Shown: piece by piece, positions 7,920 through 16,537 of the stretch | Position numbering within the stretch: position 1 is the stretch's first letter | Layout: every line of letters begins with the position of its first letter | Assembly (NCBI GenBank): GCA_036559195.1 | Contig: DATBTN010000001.1 | Location: 30,095 to 94,094 of the forward strand | Direction of reading: 5' to 3' | DNA length: 64,000 bases | Source of the DNA: Candidatus Baltobacteraceae bacterium | GTDB taxonomy: Bacteria; Vulcanimicrobiota; Vulcanimicrobiia; Vulcanimicrobiales; Vulcanimicrobiaceae | Position numbers and translations under genes: made by a program | The notes under the pieces: generated by a model | Seen by the model: the letters and a program-made list of their open reading frames with translations, nothing else | The model's database searches: none | What the model was told of the DNA's origin: nothing

Positions 7920-8959
7920 TCGTTGCGGTGGATGCCCAACTCGCCGTCGGCACCGCGACGGGGATCGGCGAATACGCGCGCGGGCTCATCGATGCGCTGC
8001 GCGCGCAGGGCCGCGAGATACGCGAACTCGCCGAGCCGGCGCTCGACCCGTGGCGATTCGATCGGCGCGTACTCTGGGATCAGGTGCTGCTGCCGCAGCG
8101 CGCGCGCCGCAGCGGCGCCGACCTCTTGCATTGCGCGTCGGGAACGATGCCGTTGCTGCTGCCGCTGCCGGCGGTCGTCACCGTGCACGACGTCGCCTGG
8201 CTGCGCGTTCAGGCGCACGCGAAAGCGTACGCGCGCGGCTATTTCGGGGCATTTTCGGTGCGCCAGTACCGGCGCGCCCGAGCCGTCATCGTGGACTCGC
8301 AATTTTCGCGCGCGGAATTGCTCGACGCGCTCGATCTGCCCGCCGAACGCGTGCACGTCGTGTATCCCGGCGTGGCCGCGGACTTTTGCGCCGTGCGGCG
8401 CGAGAGCGCCAACGGCGAACCGCTGATTCTCGTGCCCGGAACCGTCGAGCGGCGCAAAAACCTCGAAGTACTCGTTCGCGCGCTCGTCGCAATCCCGGGC
8501 GCGCGCCTGGTTTCGGTGGGGCCGCCCACGCCGTACCGCGATGAATGTCTCGCGCTCGCGCGGCGCGTCGGCGTCGCCGATCGCTTCGAGGCGCGCGGCT
8601 ACGTCGCACGGGCCGAATTACTCGCTCTCTACGCCCGCTGCAGCGTCGTCGCGGTGCCTTCGCGCTACGAAGGCTTCGGGTACGCCGCCGCCCAAGCGCT
8701 CTGCGCGGGCGCGCCGGTCGTTCTCTCCGATCGAAGTTCGCTGCCGGAGATCGCCGGCGGCGACGCGCGCGTCGTTCCCGTCGACGACGTCGCCGCATGG
8801 TCGCGCGCCCTCACCGAGACGATCGCCGATCCGTCTTCGCAGGCCTCTGCCGACCGCGCGCGCCTGCGCGCTCGGGAGCGCTTTGCGTGGCCCGCGAGCG
8901 CGCGGGCGATGGGCCGCATCTACGATGGCGTAACGGGGGCGCTGAACCGCCGTGGTTGA
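7916..8959 (+). CDS. Glycosyltransferase family 4 protein
   Basis: GT-B fold glycosyltransferase of 347 residues. The N-terminal half carries TGIGEYARGLIDAL near residue 18, the usual glycine-rich acceptor loop. The C-terminal half has the donor-binding elements VPGTVERRKNLEVLVRAL (about 179-196) and the loop PSRYEGFGYAAAQALCAGAP. In most family members the last loop is E-x7-E; here the second acid is Gln (EGFGYAAAQ). Substrates are unknown. The genomic context with O-antigen ligase and LPS transport suggests a part in surface glycan assembly. ATG start overlaps the TPR gene stop. Confidence 0.85.
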   Translation: MIVAVDAQLAVGTATGIGEYARGLIDALRAQGREIRELAEPALDPWRFDRRVLWDQVLLPQRARRSGADLLHCASGTMPLLLPLPAVVTVHDVAWLRVQAHAKAYARGYFGAFSVRQYRRARAVIVDSQFSRAELLDALDLPAERVHVVYPGVAADFCAVRRESANGEPLILVPGTVERRKNLEVLVRALVAIPGARLVSVGPPTPYRDECLALARRVGVADRFEARGYVARAELLALYARCSVVAVPSRYEGFGYAAAQALCAGAPVVLSDRSSLPEIAGGDARVVPVDDVAAWSRALTETIADPSSQASADRARLRARERFAWPASARAMGRIYDGVTGALNRRG

Positions 8960-9200
8960 GAATCTCGGTCTGCTGGCGGCGCTCCTGACGACCGCCTCGT
9001 TCATTCCGCAGGTCTATAAAGTCGTGATGACGCGCGATACGACGAGCATTTCGCGCAGTATGTACGTCGTGCTCACGTGCGGCGTTGCGTGCTGGCTAGC
9101 CTACGGCGTTCTCACGCGCAACCTGCCGATCACCTTGGCAAACGGTGCGACGCTGTTCTTAGCCGGCACCGTGCTGCTCTACAAAATGCGCTACCGGTAA
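8952..9200 (+). CDS. SemiSWEET-type sugar transporter (PQ-loop, three helices)
   Basis: Small membrane protein of 82 residues with three transmembrane helices. The PQ-loop motif SFIPQVYKV in helix 1 (about 16-24) and the triple-helix-bundle length match bacterial SemiSWEETs, which dimerise to move sugars across the inner membrane. GTG start at 8952 overlaps the end of the glycosyltransferase gene, so the two are probably co-translated. It ends only one base from the stop of the convergent gene. Confidence 0.85.
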   Translation: MVENLGLLAALLTTASFIPQVYKVVMTRDTTSISRSMYVVLTCGVACWLAYGVLTRNLPITLANGATLFLAGTVLLYKMRYR

Positions 9201-9201
9201 C

Positions 9202-10854
9202 TTAGTAGATCGGCGAACCCGGCGCGCCGGGCGGAACGCTGCCGTCATCGGGCGCAAAAATCAATTGGAGCGGCAGCGTCGAGCCGCTATCGGGAATCGT
9301 CTCGATGGTCACGCGCACGAATCCCCTGGCGGGTACGACGTATTGGCGAACCTTGTAGCGTGAAAACGGCGGCGTTTGGTGCGATTGAATGAGCACGCCG
9401 TCGATCAAATAGGTTCCGGTCGCGCGGCCGCCGCGTGGACTCTCGTAGATGGCGATCGGCTGGGGGCGACCCGTCGGGTTCTGCACCTTAACGACGAAGC
9501 TTTGCAGAACGCCGTAGTCGCCCGCAAGCGCCTGCCCGTAGAGCAGATTTGGGAGCGGAATCTTCCCGACGGTCAACGTTAAATAGGGATCGGTCGTGTT
9601 CCACAGCGCGCTTTGATGAAACTCCGGAATCGTGTAGACGCCGCGCGCGTGCGGATGGGTGCCCATAAGCAGCAGCATCGTCGCTAGCGGCGCGTCGGCC
9701 GATTGCGTCGCATTCTGCGCGAAAAGCGTCAGGTGAACCGTGCCGCCGTTGAGCACGCGCAACTGCAGCACGTTCGTGTCGATGGACTTGGCCGGTAAGT
9801 CCTGCGTGAAAAGATTGAGCGATCCGTTGGCCGGAATCGTGATGATGCGGCCTTCGTTTTGAACGTAGCGCACGAGAAAACGCTTGGTCGAGGTGTGACC
9901 GACCTCCATCTCGTTGGGGCCGGGACCGCCGTCGCCGCTGATAAACTGCACGTCGGCGGGCTCGTGCGAGAGATTCTCCGCGCGCAAGACGATGCGGCGA
10001 TCGGGTTCGCCGGGCGGATTGTAGTGAAAGTAGAGGAACCGCGAGGGCTGTTCGGCCTTGAGATCCGCGGTAAAGAGCACGCCGTCTTCGGTCAGCGTCT
10101 CGGGATAATCGCTCACCAGCAGGAGATCCGGCTGAATCTTCGGCGCCGCCACGTTCTCGACGCGCACGTGCGTCGTCCCGTCGATCGGGAGATAGTCGTT
10201 GCCTTGAATCAGGACCGGAACGTCGAGGGTCGCGACGTCGTCCTGCGCGAGTTGCGCGTTGTAGGCGACCTGATCGGTCGAAACCACGATCTGCGCGTCC
10301 GGCCGGGCGCGCGCGACCGAACGCGCGACTTCGATCGCGATTTCGCGCACGTAATCGGGGCTCGCGGGATCGCCGGTGATTCGCACGCTCGCGTTCTGCG
10401 CGATCGAGCCGGCGTTATAGGCGACGCGGACGGGAACGCTCGCGCTGATGCCGCGCGCATCGGCGATGGTTACGACTGTCGAGCCGGGCGCGAGCCCGGT
10501 GAGCACGACGCTTTGCCCCGACGGGTCGACGCGCGCCGCGACCACCTTGGGGTTGCCCACCGTAGCCGTGACCGCTCCGAGCGTCGAGCCGACGCGCAGC
10601 GTTGCGTCGAAGCCGACCGCTACCACCGCGGATTGGGGCGCGACGACGATCGGCGGCTGGGTGGGCGACGGCGTCGGCAGCGGCGTCGCGGTGGGCGCAC
10701 CGGGCAGGAGCGCCGGCGGTCCGGCCGGCGTCGGCACGACGGGCGCGTTCGTCGCCGCCGGTGCCGGCGGATTGACCTGCGCGCCTAGTGGCGGCGCAGA
10801 CACAAACAGGCAACCGGCCGCGGTAATGACGGTCAGTATCGACGCTCGGTGCAC
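9202..10854 (-). CDS. Exported protein with pilus-secretin-type N-terminal domain, function unknown
   Basis: Protein of 550 residues with a signal peptide (about 1-25) followed by a Pro/Ala/Thr-rich linker. Residues about 70-150 resemble the small beta domain found at the N terminus of pilus-assembly/secretin proteins, ending in the pattern VLTGLAPGSTVVTIADARG. The remaining 400 residues are beta-rich and contain no motif I recognise. It starts (GTG) 6 bases after recQ, so it may be transcribed with it, although the two products have no obvious link. A periplasmic or cell-surface location is expected. Confidence 0.6.
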   Translation of the reverse strand: MHRASILTVITAAGCLFVSAPPLGAQVNPPAPAATNAPVVPTPAGPPALLPGAPTATPLPTPSPTQPPIVVAPQSAVVAVGFDATLRVGSTLGAVTATVGNPKVVAARVDPSGQSVVLTGLAPGSTVVTIADARGISASVPVRVAYNAGSIAQNASVRITGDPASPDYVREIAIEVARSVARARPDAQIVVSTDQVAYNAQLAQDDVATLDVPVLIQGNDYLPIDGTTHVRVENVAAPKIQPDLLLVSDYPETLTEDGVLFTADLKAEQPSRFLYFHYNPPGEPDRRIVLRAENLSHEPADVQFISGDGGPGPNEMEVGHTSTKRFLVRYVQNEGRIITIPANGSLNLFTQDLPAKSIDTNVLQLRVLNGGTVHLTLFAQNATQSADAPLATMLLLMGTHPHARGVYTIPEFHQSALWNTTDPYLTLTVGKIPLPNLLYGQALAGDYGVLQSFVVKVQNPTGRPQPIAIYESPRGGRATGTYLIDGVLIQSHQTPPFSRYKVRQYVVPARGFVRVTIETIPDSGSTLPLQLIFAPDDGSVPPGAPGSPIY

Positions 10855-10860
10855 GCTGCT

Positions 10861-12519
10861 CTAGGCGATCTTGGCTTCTTCGCGGGAGACCGCGGAAGCG
10901 AGCAACGTTTTGTAGCCAACGGTCGGAAATAGCACGGTGACTAAATCTTTCTCAGCCCGCTCGACGGTGCCTTGTCCCCACTTCGGATGGTAGACGACGT
11001 CGGCGATCCGGTAGCCGCCGGTGGGCTCCGGCACGGGCGCCAGCAGGCGCTCCGCGGGTGAGAGCGATTCCGACGGAGCGCGCAGGCAGTTATCGCACGC
11101 CCCGCAGCGCGGCCGTTCGTAATCTTCGCCGAAATAATTCAAGATAAACTTGCGCCGGCAGGACGTCGTTTCGGCGTACTGCAGCATCATCGCGAGTTTA
11201 CTCTGATCGTAGGATTTCTTGGTATCGTAGTTCGCGAGGTTGAGCACCAGCTCGCGATTCATGCGCGCGCCCTCGGTCAGCGCGTACTTCGAGCGGCTCG
11301 GCGTCTCGATGAATCCGCCTTTTTTGAGAAGCGCGAGAATGACTTTGAGTTTGGTTAGCGGCAACTGCAGGATCTTGCGCAGGTCGGTCATCGAGACGCC
11401 GCCCTCTTGCGTGCCGAAGATCTCGAGCGTGCCGAATACTTTTTGCACTTCCTCGATATCCGGATACTTGCCGGTGAGAAAGTAATTCTGCACGCGCGTG
11501 TCGCTCATGCGATAGATCAGCATGCACTTCGAACTCAATCCGTCGCGCCCCGCGCGGCCGGCTTCCTGCGTGTAGGCCTCGACCGAGCCCGGCAAGTCGT
11601 AATGCACGACGAACCGGATGTTCGGTTTGTCGATGCCCAAGCCGAACGCGTTGGTCGCCACGACCGCGCGAATATGCTCTTCCATGAAAAGCTCGTGAAC
11701 CGACGTCCGATCGTGTTTCTGCAGCTTCGAATGATAGACGGCGGCCGGGACGTCGAGCTGATCGTGCAGGTATTTCTGCACCTCGAGCGCGTTCTTGATG
11801 GTCGCCGTATAGATGATGCCGGTGCCTTCGAGTTCGCCGCGCACGAAGAGCGCTTTGAGGATCTTGAGTTTGTCGGCCTCTTTCTCCGCGCGGCGTACGT
11901 CGTAGACCAGGTTGGGCCGATCGAATCCCTTGACGATCGGTTTGACGCTCGGAATGCCGAGTTGATGGAGGATGTCTTCGCGTACCGCCGGCGTCGCGGT
12001 GGCGGTGAGCGCGAGGACGGTCGGATGCCCGAGGCGCTCGATCACGCTGCCCAGCGCGAGATACGCCGGGCGGAAGTCGTGCCCCCATTGGCTGATGCAA
12101 TGGGCTTCGTCGACGACGAAGAGCGGCACGTGCAGCGTTTGCACGATGCGCAGGAACGCGTCGTCCTCGAGTTTTTCCGGCGTCACGAAAACGATCTTGA
12201 TGTTGCCGCCGCGCATACGCGCGACCGCCGCGAGTTCCTGTTCCTCCGAGAGGGTAGAATTGAGCGCCACGACCTCGGTAACGTCGAGATCGCGCAGCAT
12301 ATCCAACTGGTCTTTCATCAGGGCGATGAGCGGCGAGACGACGACCGTCGTCCCCTCGAGCAGCAACGCGGGCAGCTGGTAGGTGAGGCTCTTGCCCGCT
12401 CCGGTCGCGAGAATTGCAAGCGTGTCTTCGCCCGCCATGATACGGGAGACGACCTCTTCTTGGCCCGGCTGGAACGATTCGAAACCGAACTTCTCTCGAA
12501 GCGCAGCCCGGAAATCCAC
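10861..12519 (-). CDS. recQ: RecQ-family DNA helicase with C-terminal Tudor-like domain
   Basis: 3'-5' DNA helicase of 552 residues. Walker A ATGAGKS (38-44), the DEAH box with [17 protein letters not shown] (about 135-152, including the RecQ aromatic-rich loop), helicase motif VI with [10 protein letters not shown], and a zinc-binding Cys set ([11 protein letters not shown] ... CGACDNC, about 454-483) are all present. The HRDC domain of E. coli RecQ is missing. Instead residues 501-552 look like the Tudor/SH3-like tail of PcrA/UvrD, with [12 protein letters not shown] and [16 protein letters not shown] start at 12519 is supported by AGGAG seven bases upstream. Divergent from dnaX. Confidence 0.92.
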   Translation of the reverse strand: MDFRAALREKFGFESFQPGQEEVVSRIMAGEDTLAILATGAGKSLTYQLPALLLEGTTVVVSPLIALMKDQLDMLRDLDVTEVVALNSTLSEEQELAAVARMRGGNIKIVFVTPEKLEDDAFLRIVQTLHVPLFVVDEAHCISQWGHDFRPAYLALGSVIERLGHPTVLALTATATPAVREDILHQLGIPSVKPIVKGFDRPNLVYDVRRAEKEADKLKILKALFVRGELEGTGIIYTATIKNALEVQKYLHDQLDVPAAVYHSKLQKHDRTSVHELFMEEHIRAVVATNAFGLGIDKPNIRFVVHYDLPGSVEAYTQEAGRAGRDGLSSKCMLIYRMSDTRVQNYFLTGKYPDIEEVQKVFGTLEIFGTQEGGVSMTDLRKILQLPLTKLKVILALLKKGGFIETPSRSKYALTEGARMNRELVLNLANYDTKKSYDQSKLAMMLQYAETTSCRRKFILNYFGEDYERPRCGACDNCLRAPSESLSPAERLLAPVPEPTGGYRIADVVYHPKWGQGTVERAEKDLVTVLFPTVGYKTLLASAVSREEAKIA

Positions 12520-12565
12520 GATTACTCCTACCTTATCGCCGCTGCCAAACGACGAAGCATGTAGC

Positions 12566-12594
12566 GCGCCTCCTTTATAACGTTAAAGGGGCGC
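12566..12594. promoter_or_regulatory. Near-perfect inverted repeat in the recQ-dnaX divergent promoter region
   Basis: The arms GCGCC(T)CCTTT and AAAGGGGCGC pair with one extra base, around an AT-rich centre TATAACGTTA. In this GC-rich background the AT core is the most promoter-like sequence between the two divergent genes, and the symmetry would let one protein act on both. A structured 5' leader of dnaX is the alternative. Confidence 0.4.
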
Positions 12595-12647
12595 CCGTGG
12601 TTCAAGTATACCCGACGGCAGGCGCCCCGAAACGTGCTAAAGTACCA

Positions 12648-14285
12648 ATGAGGGTGTCCCTTTACCGAACCTGGCGACCCAAGACGTTTGCCGATCTCGT
12701 CGGCCAAGACGCCGTCGTACGTACCCTTACGAGCGCGATCGAGAGCGGCAAACTCGCGCACGCGTACCTTTTTTCGGGCCCGCGCGGCTCGGGCAAGACC
12801 TCGGCGGCGAAGATCCTCGCGCGCTGCATTAACTGCGCCGCCGGACCGACGGCCACGCCGGATAACAGCTGCGAATTCTGCCTGGCCATGCTCTCCGGCA
12901 CGGCGCTCGACGTGCTCGAGATCGACGCGGCCAGCAATCGCGGCATCGACGAGATTCGCGCGCTGCGCGACGCGGTGAAGTTCGCGCCCTCGGCGATGCG
13001 GATGAAAGTCTACATAATCGACGAGGCGCACATGCTCACCAAGGAAGGCGCGAACGCGTTTCTCAAAACGCTGGAAGAGCCGCCCGCGCACGCGGTGTTT
13101 CTGCTCGCTACGACCGAACCCGAGAAGCTTCCGGTGACGATCCTTTCGCGATGCCAGCGGTATGCATTCCGGCGCATTTCGATCCCGGTGATGATCGAAC
13201 GGATGCGCGAGATCGCCGCGGCCGAGGGTATCGCCATCGACGATACGGCACTCTCGGCGATCGCGTATCGTGCCGACGGCGGATTGCGCGACGCACTCAC
13301 GATGCTCGAACAAGCGGCATCGTTTGCCGACGGCGCCATCGACAGCGCAACGATCGATCTCGCGTTCGGGGCGACCGGACGTAACTCGGCGCGCGCCCTG
13401 CTCGAGCGGGCTCTCGCGCGCGACGCCGCCGGAATGCTCGCGGCGATCGACGACGCGAGCGACGCCGGCACCGACATGCAGGTGCTCATCCGCAGTTTGA
13501 TCGCGGAGTTTCGCAATCTGCTCGTCGGGCGTATCGATCCCGCGCTGCTCGCGCGCGATCTCGCACCCGAAGACGCGCAGCTCGCGGCCGAACGTGCGCG
13601 CGGGGTCGCACAGGTGCAATTGGTGCGGGCGCTGCGTTTGCTCACCGAAGCCCTAGCGACGGCGCGCACCTCGGGTCATCCGCGTCTGGAGTTGGAGAGC
13701 GCGCTGCTGCGCTTCGTTCTGGCGTCGGAAGATCCAACGCTCGACGCGCTCTCGGCCCGCGTAGCGACGCTCGAAATGGGCTCACCGCTCTCCGCCCTCA
13801 CCGTCGCGCCACCGCCTTCGCCGCCCGTCGCGCAGCCCAAGCCCGTGCCGAAACCCGAACGCGAACCCGAACCCGAGATCGAGCCCGAACGCGTGCCCGA
13901 ATCGCCCGCGGCCGCCCCCGCGCGCGGCGGCGAGATCACGATTCAAAAGGTACGCGCCGCCTGGCAATCGATACGCACCAAAGTCGAAAGCGAGAAACAA
14001 TCGCTCAAGGGTGCGCTCTCGCGCGTCGTCGTCGACTCGATCGAGGGCAACGCCGTCATTCTCAAGCCGATCAACTCGATCTCCGCCGACATCCTAAAAG
14101 ACAGCGCGAAACTCATCGAAACGGCCATCGCCGACGTCGTAGGCGCACCGCTGCGCGTCACGCTGCGCGTCGACGCAGCCGTCACCCGCGCCAAAAGTGC
14201 CGCCCCGCCGCCGCCGACACCCCCGCAATCCGAAGACGATCCCGACCAACTCTTCACCTACCTCAACGAAAGAATAAAAGAATGA
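12648..14285 (+). CDS. dnaX: DNA polymerase III subunit gamma/tau
   Basis: Clamp-loader ATPase of 545 residues. The N terminus VSLYRTWRPKTFADLVGQ is characteristic. Walker A GPRGSGKT is at 44-51; the zinc Cys are C60, C63, C75 and C78; Walker B is YIIDEAHML and the sensor region is LSRCQRYAFRRI. A Pro/Glu-rich linker (about 380-420) separates the AAA+ part from a C-terminal tau-like domain. I see no A-rich slippery heptamer that would clearly produce a short gamma form. The ATG at 12648 fits family N termini; an upstream in-frame GTG at 12597 has a better purine-rich ribosome site and would add 17 residues. Followed by ybaB and recR, a widely conserved order. Confidence 0.95.
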   Translation: MRVSLYRTWRPKTFADLVGQDAVVRTLTSAIESGKLAHAYLFSGPRGSGKTSAAKILARCINCAAGPTATPDNSCEFCLAMLSGTALDVLEIDAASNRGIDEIRALRDAVKFAPSAMRMKVYIIDEAHMLTKEGANAFLKTLEEPPAHAVFLLATTEPEKLPVTILSRCQRYAFRRISIPVMIERMREIAAAEGIAIDDTALSAIAYRADGGLRDALTMLEQAASFADGAIDSATIDLAFGATGRNSARALLERALARDAAGMLAAIDDASDAGTDMQVLIRSLIAEFRNLLVGRIDPALLARDLAPEDAQLAAERARGVAQVQLVRALRLLTEALATARTSGHPRLELESALLRFVLASEDPTLDALSARVATLEMGSPLSALTVAPPPSPPVAQPKPVPKPEREPEPEIEPERVPESPAAAPARGGEITIQKVRAAWQSIRTKVESEKQSLKGALSRVVVDSIEGNAVILKPINSISADILKDSAKLIETAIADVVGAPLRVTLRVDAAVTRAKSAAPPPPTPPQSEDDPDQLFTYLNERIKE

Positions 14286-14599
14286 CCCCACTAAACCAGG
14301 CGCAACTGATGCAGCAGATGAAAAAAATGCAGCAAGACATGGCGGCGGCGCAGGAAGAACTTGCGAGTACCGTCGTGTCGGGCAGCGCGGCCGGCGGCAG
14401 CGTAACCGTCGAGATGACCTGCGACCATCGCGTTAAAAGCGTGAAGATCGCCAAGGAAGCGATCGATCCCGAAGATGCCGAGACGCTCGAAGATCTCGTC
14501 GCCGTGGCACTCAACGACGCGTTAAAAAAGGTCGAGGAAACGGCCGCGACGCGTATGGGGCGTTTGACCGGCGGCATGCGTATTCCCGGGCTCACGTAG
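14282..14599 (+). CDS. ybaB: YbaB/EbfC nucleoid-associated protein
   Basis: Protein of 105 residues with the family layout: an N-terminal helix rich in Gln/Met/Lys (MQQMKKMQQDMAAAQEEL), a central beta region (GSVTVEMTCDHRVKSVKI) and a C-terminal helix. EbfC dimers bind DNA as small tweezers and are almost always encoded between dnaX and recR. The ATG overlaps the dnaX stop (ATGA at 14282-14285), so translation is coupled. Confidence 0.94.
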   Translation: MTPLNQAQLMQQMKKMQQDMAAAQEELASTVVSGSAAGGSVTVEMTCDHRVKSVKIAKEAIDPEDAETLEDLVAVALNDALKKVEETAATRMGRLTGGMRIPGLT

Positions 14600-14608
14600 C
14601 GCAGTTCG

Positions 14609-15217
14609 GTGGCCAATTCCGGGGCGATTGCGGGGCCGGTCGCGGCGCTGATCAACGAGTTTAGCAAACTGCCGACCGTCGGACCGAAGACGGCCGCGCG
14701 GCTCGTTTTTTACTTGCTCAATCGTCCGCGCAACGAGGCGCAGGCGCTCGCCGAGGCGATCCTCGCCGTCAAAGACAAGGTCCGGCTCTGCTCGATCTGC
14801 TTCTCGATCACCGAAGAGGATCCGTGTCCGATCTGCACCGACGAACGGCGCGATCCCAAGGCGATTTGCGTCGTCGCCGAAGCGAAAGATATCTTCTCGC
14901 TCGAACGGACCTCGGCGTACAAGGGCAAGTACCACGTACTCGGCGGATTGATCTCGCCGATGGACGGTATCGGTCCGGGGCAGCTGCGCGTCAAGGAACT
15001 GATCGAGCGAATCAACGATGAGTCGCCGACCGAGATCATCATCGCGACCAATCCAAACGCCGAGGGCGAAGCGACCGCGCTCTATCTCTCGCGGCTGATC
15101 GCGCCGATCGGCGTGAACGTGACGCGGCTGGCGTACGGGCTTCCGATCGGCGGCGATCTCGACTACGCCGACGAAATGACGCTAGCCAAAGCGCTCGAAG
15201 GCCGCCGCACGCTGTAG
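14609..15217 (+). CDS. recR: Recombination mediator protein RecR
   Basis: Protein of 202 residues, normal length. An N-terminal helix-hairpin-helix (KLPTVGPKTAARLVFYLL) precedes a four-Cys zinc module CSICFSITEEDPCPIC. The Toprim domain follows with VVAEAKDIFSLERT and GGLISPMDGIGP, and the C terminus carries the Walker-B-like LAYGLPIGGDLDYAD. RecR works with RecF/RecO to load RecA on gapped DNA. GTG start at 14609, ten bases after ybaB. Confidence 0.96.
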   Translation: MANSGAIAGPVAALINEFSKLPTVGPKTAARLVFYLLNRPRNEAQALAEAILAVKDKVRLCSICFSITEEDPCPICTDERRDPKAICVVAEAKDIFSLERTSAYKGKYHVLGGLISPMDGIGPGQLRVKELIERINDESPTEIIIATNPNAEGEATALYLSRLIAPIGVNVTRLAYGLPIGGDLDYADEMTLAKALEGRRTL

Positions 15218-15233
15218 CAAGTCGATGCTACAG
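15212..15233. terminator. Perfect inverted repeat across two convergent stop codons (candidate bidirectional terminator)
   Basis: CTGTAGCA-AGTCGA-TGCTACAG. The left arm contains the recR stop TAG and the right arm the stop of the methyltransferase on the other strand. Eight base pairs with a six-base loop would fold in either transcript. No T-run follows, so if it terminates transcription it is not a classical intrinsic terminator. Confidence 0.45.
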
Positions 15234-15857
15234 GATCGCGAGCGCGCCTGCGTACCGGAGGCCCAGCGCGGCGATCTCGCCGCGTGCGATCGCGGCGCGT
15301 TCGAGCGGCTCGGTCGCGGGGTCGCCGAGCTCGAAGCTTACGTAAGGCCCCCACTCGAAGACGCCTTCGTCGAAACGCGCGGTCAACGCATCGTGCATCG
15401 CGCGACCGGTGTGACATTCGCGTTTGCTCGTCCGCCATTCGTCGAGAAACTGCTCGAAGCTCGCCGGGGGCGGTCCTTTGCGCGTCACGCCGAGCGTCTT
15501 CCAGCGTTCCCAGAACCAGCGCGCCGTCGTTTCGTCCATCTTTTCGATCGCAAAATCGTCGATAAAGATCTTGCCGTCGGAACGTAAGAGTTCGGCGATA
15601 CGATCGAGCGCCGCGTCGAGGTCGGGCAGATGATGCAGGACGCGCTGCATGACCGCGCAGTCGAACGAACGCTGCGGTGCGTCGAACGCCTCAAACGCAA
15701 TCCGCGAGAGTCCGGGCTCGTCGGGCGCGCGGGGATCGATGCCCAGAACGTCGTGGACGGCCCCCAGCTGCCGCGTCAGTTCGCCCGATCCGGCGCCGAT
15801 CTCGAGGATACGCGAGGGGCGGCGAACGCGCGAGAGCACGAAATCGCAAAAACTCAT
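15228..15857 (-). CDS. Class I SAM-dependent methyltransferase
   Basis: Protein of 209 residues with a Rossmann-type SAM fold. Motif I is ILEIGAGSGELTRQLG (about 17-32), the acidic residue after strand 2 is in VLGIDPRAP, and post-motifs CAVMQRVLHHLPDLDAAL and SDGKIFIDDF follow. This is the UbiE/Methyltransf_11 pattern. The acceptor is unknown and the neighbours give no hint. Convergent with recR. Confidence 0.82.
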   Translation of the reverse strand: MSFCDFVLSRVRRPSRILEIGAGSGELTRQLGAVHDVLGIDPRAPDEPGLSRIAFEAFDAPQRSFDCAVMQRVLHHLPDLDAALDRIAELLRSDGKIFIDDFAIEKMDETTARWFWERWKTLGVTRKGPPPASFEQFLDEWRTSKRECHTGRAMHDALTARFDEGVFEWGPYVSFELGDPATEPLERAAIARGEIAALGLRYAGALAIL

Positions 15858-15913
15858 CTGGCTGTGTGACTCGCCGCAGGCGAATCCCGGTTGCGGCGCT
15901 TGCGAGGCGCGTT

Positions 15914-15930
15914 ACTTTGTGTTACAAAGT
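15914..15930. promoter_or_regulatory. Perfect 7-bp palindrome, probable operator of the following membrane-protein/regulator pair
   Basis: ACTTTGT-GTT-ACAAAGT, two perfect 7-bp arms with a 3-bp centre, ending four bases before the ATG at 15935. The operon it precedes encodes a winged-helix regulator (16530-16901). An AT-rich symmetric site at this position in GC-rich DNA is what an autorepressing dimeric winged-helix protein would need. It also leaves a very short leader. Confidence 0.6.
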
Positions 15931-15934
15931 GATT

Positions 15935-16537
15935 ATGACCGACCTCGAGCGCGCGTTGGCCGATATCGCGGAGGTTCGCGACCGTCTCGGTCACGCGCAG
16001 CGCTTCAAAGGCTACTCGGGCGTCGCCGCCATGGTCTCGGGCGTCTTCGCGCTGGCGGCCGGCGTCGTGCAATTTGCGCTCGTGCCGCATCCGCGCGGCG
16101 CGCACGCCGAGCACCTCTATTTCGCGATTTGGTTTGCGTGCTGCGCCGCGGCGGCCGTCGTAAACTACGGCGCGATCGCGCACTGGTACGTGAACGACGC
16201 CACCGCGCGCGAACGCTGGCAGACGGCAACCGCCGGATACTCGATGCTGCCGGCGCTCGTGCTCGGCGCCGCACTCTCCGCCGCGTTTCTGCTGGCAAAC
16301 TCGTTTGCGTATCTGCCCGGCATCTGGTACGGCTGCTACGGCGTCGGACTCTTCGCTTCGCGCATGATGGTCCCGCGAGCGGTCGCGCCGATCGCAGCGG
16401 CGTTCATGCTCTTGGGGATGGGGCTGTTTTTCGTACCGCCCGCGATCGGTCTCGCATGGTGGGTTCTGCCGTTCGGCTTCGGGTTGGGGCAGATCCTTAT
16501 CGGTTTCTTCGTCGTGCGCGAGGGACGTCATGAGTGA
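15935..16537 (+). CDS. Multipass membrane protein paired with a winged-helix regulator
   Basis: Protein of 200 residues. A soluble N-terminal stretch of about 30 residues is followed by about six hydrophobic segments (for example VAAMVSGVFALAAGVVQFAL and WWVLPFGFGLGQILIGFFVV). I recognise no catalytic motif. Its last bases overlap the start of the regulator gene, a common layout in which the regulator controls its membrane partner. The start at 15935 is chosen because it lies just after the palindromic operator; longer frames upstream run through the opposite-strand methyltransferase. Confidence 0.72.
   Translation: MTDLERALADIAEVRDRLGHAQRFKGYSGVAAMVSGVFALAAGVVQFALVPHPRGAHAEHLYFAIWFACCAAAAVVNYGAIAHWYVNDATARERWQTATAGYSMLPALVLGAALSAAFLLANSFAYLPGIWYGCYGVGLFASRMMVPRAVAPIAAAFMLLGMGLFFVPPAIGLAWWVLPFGFGLGQILIGFFVVREGRHE

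Noticed and set aside
12648..14285. Programmed frameshift in dnaX producing gamma
   Set aside because: No A AAA AAG-type slippery heptamer followed by a stem was found in the expected region after the AAA+ domain.
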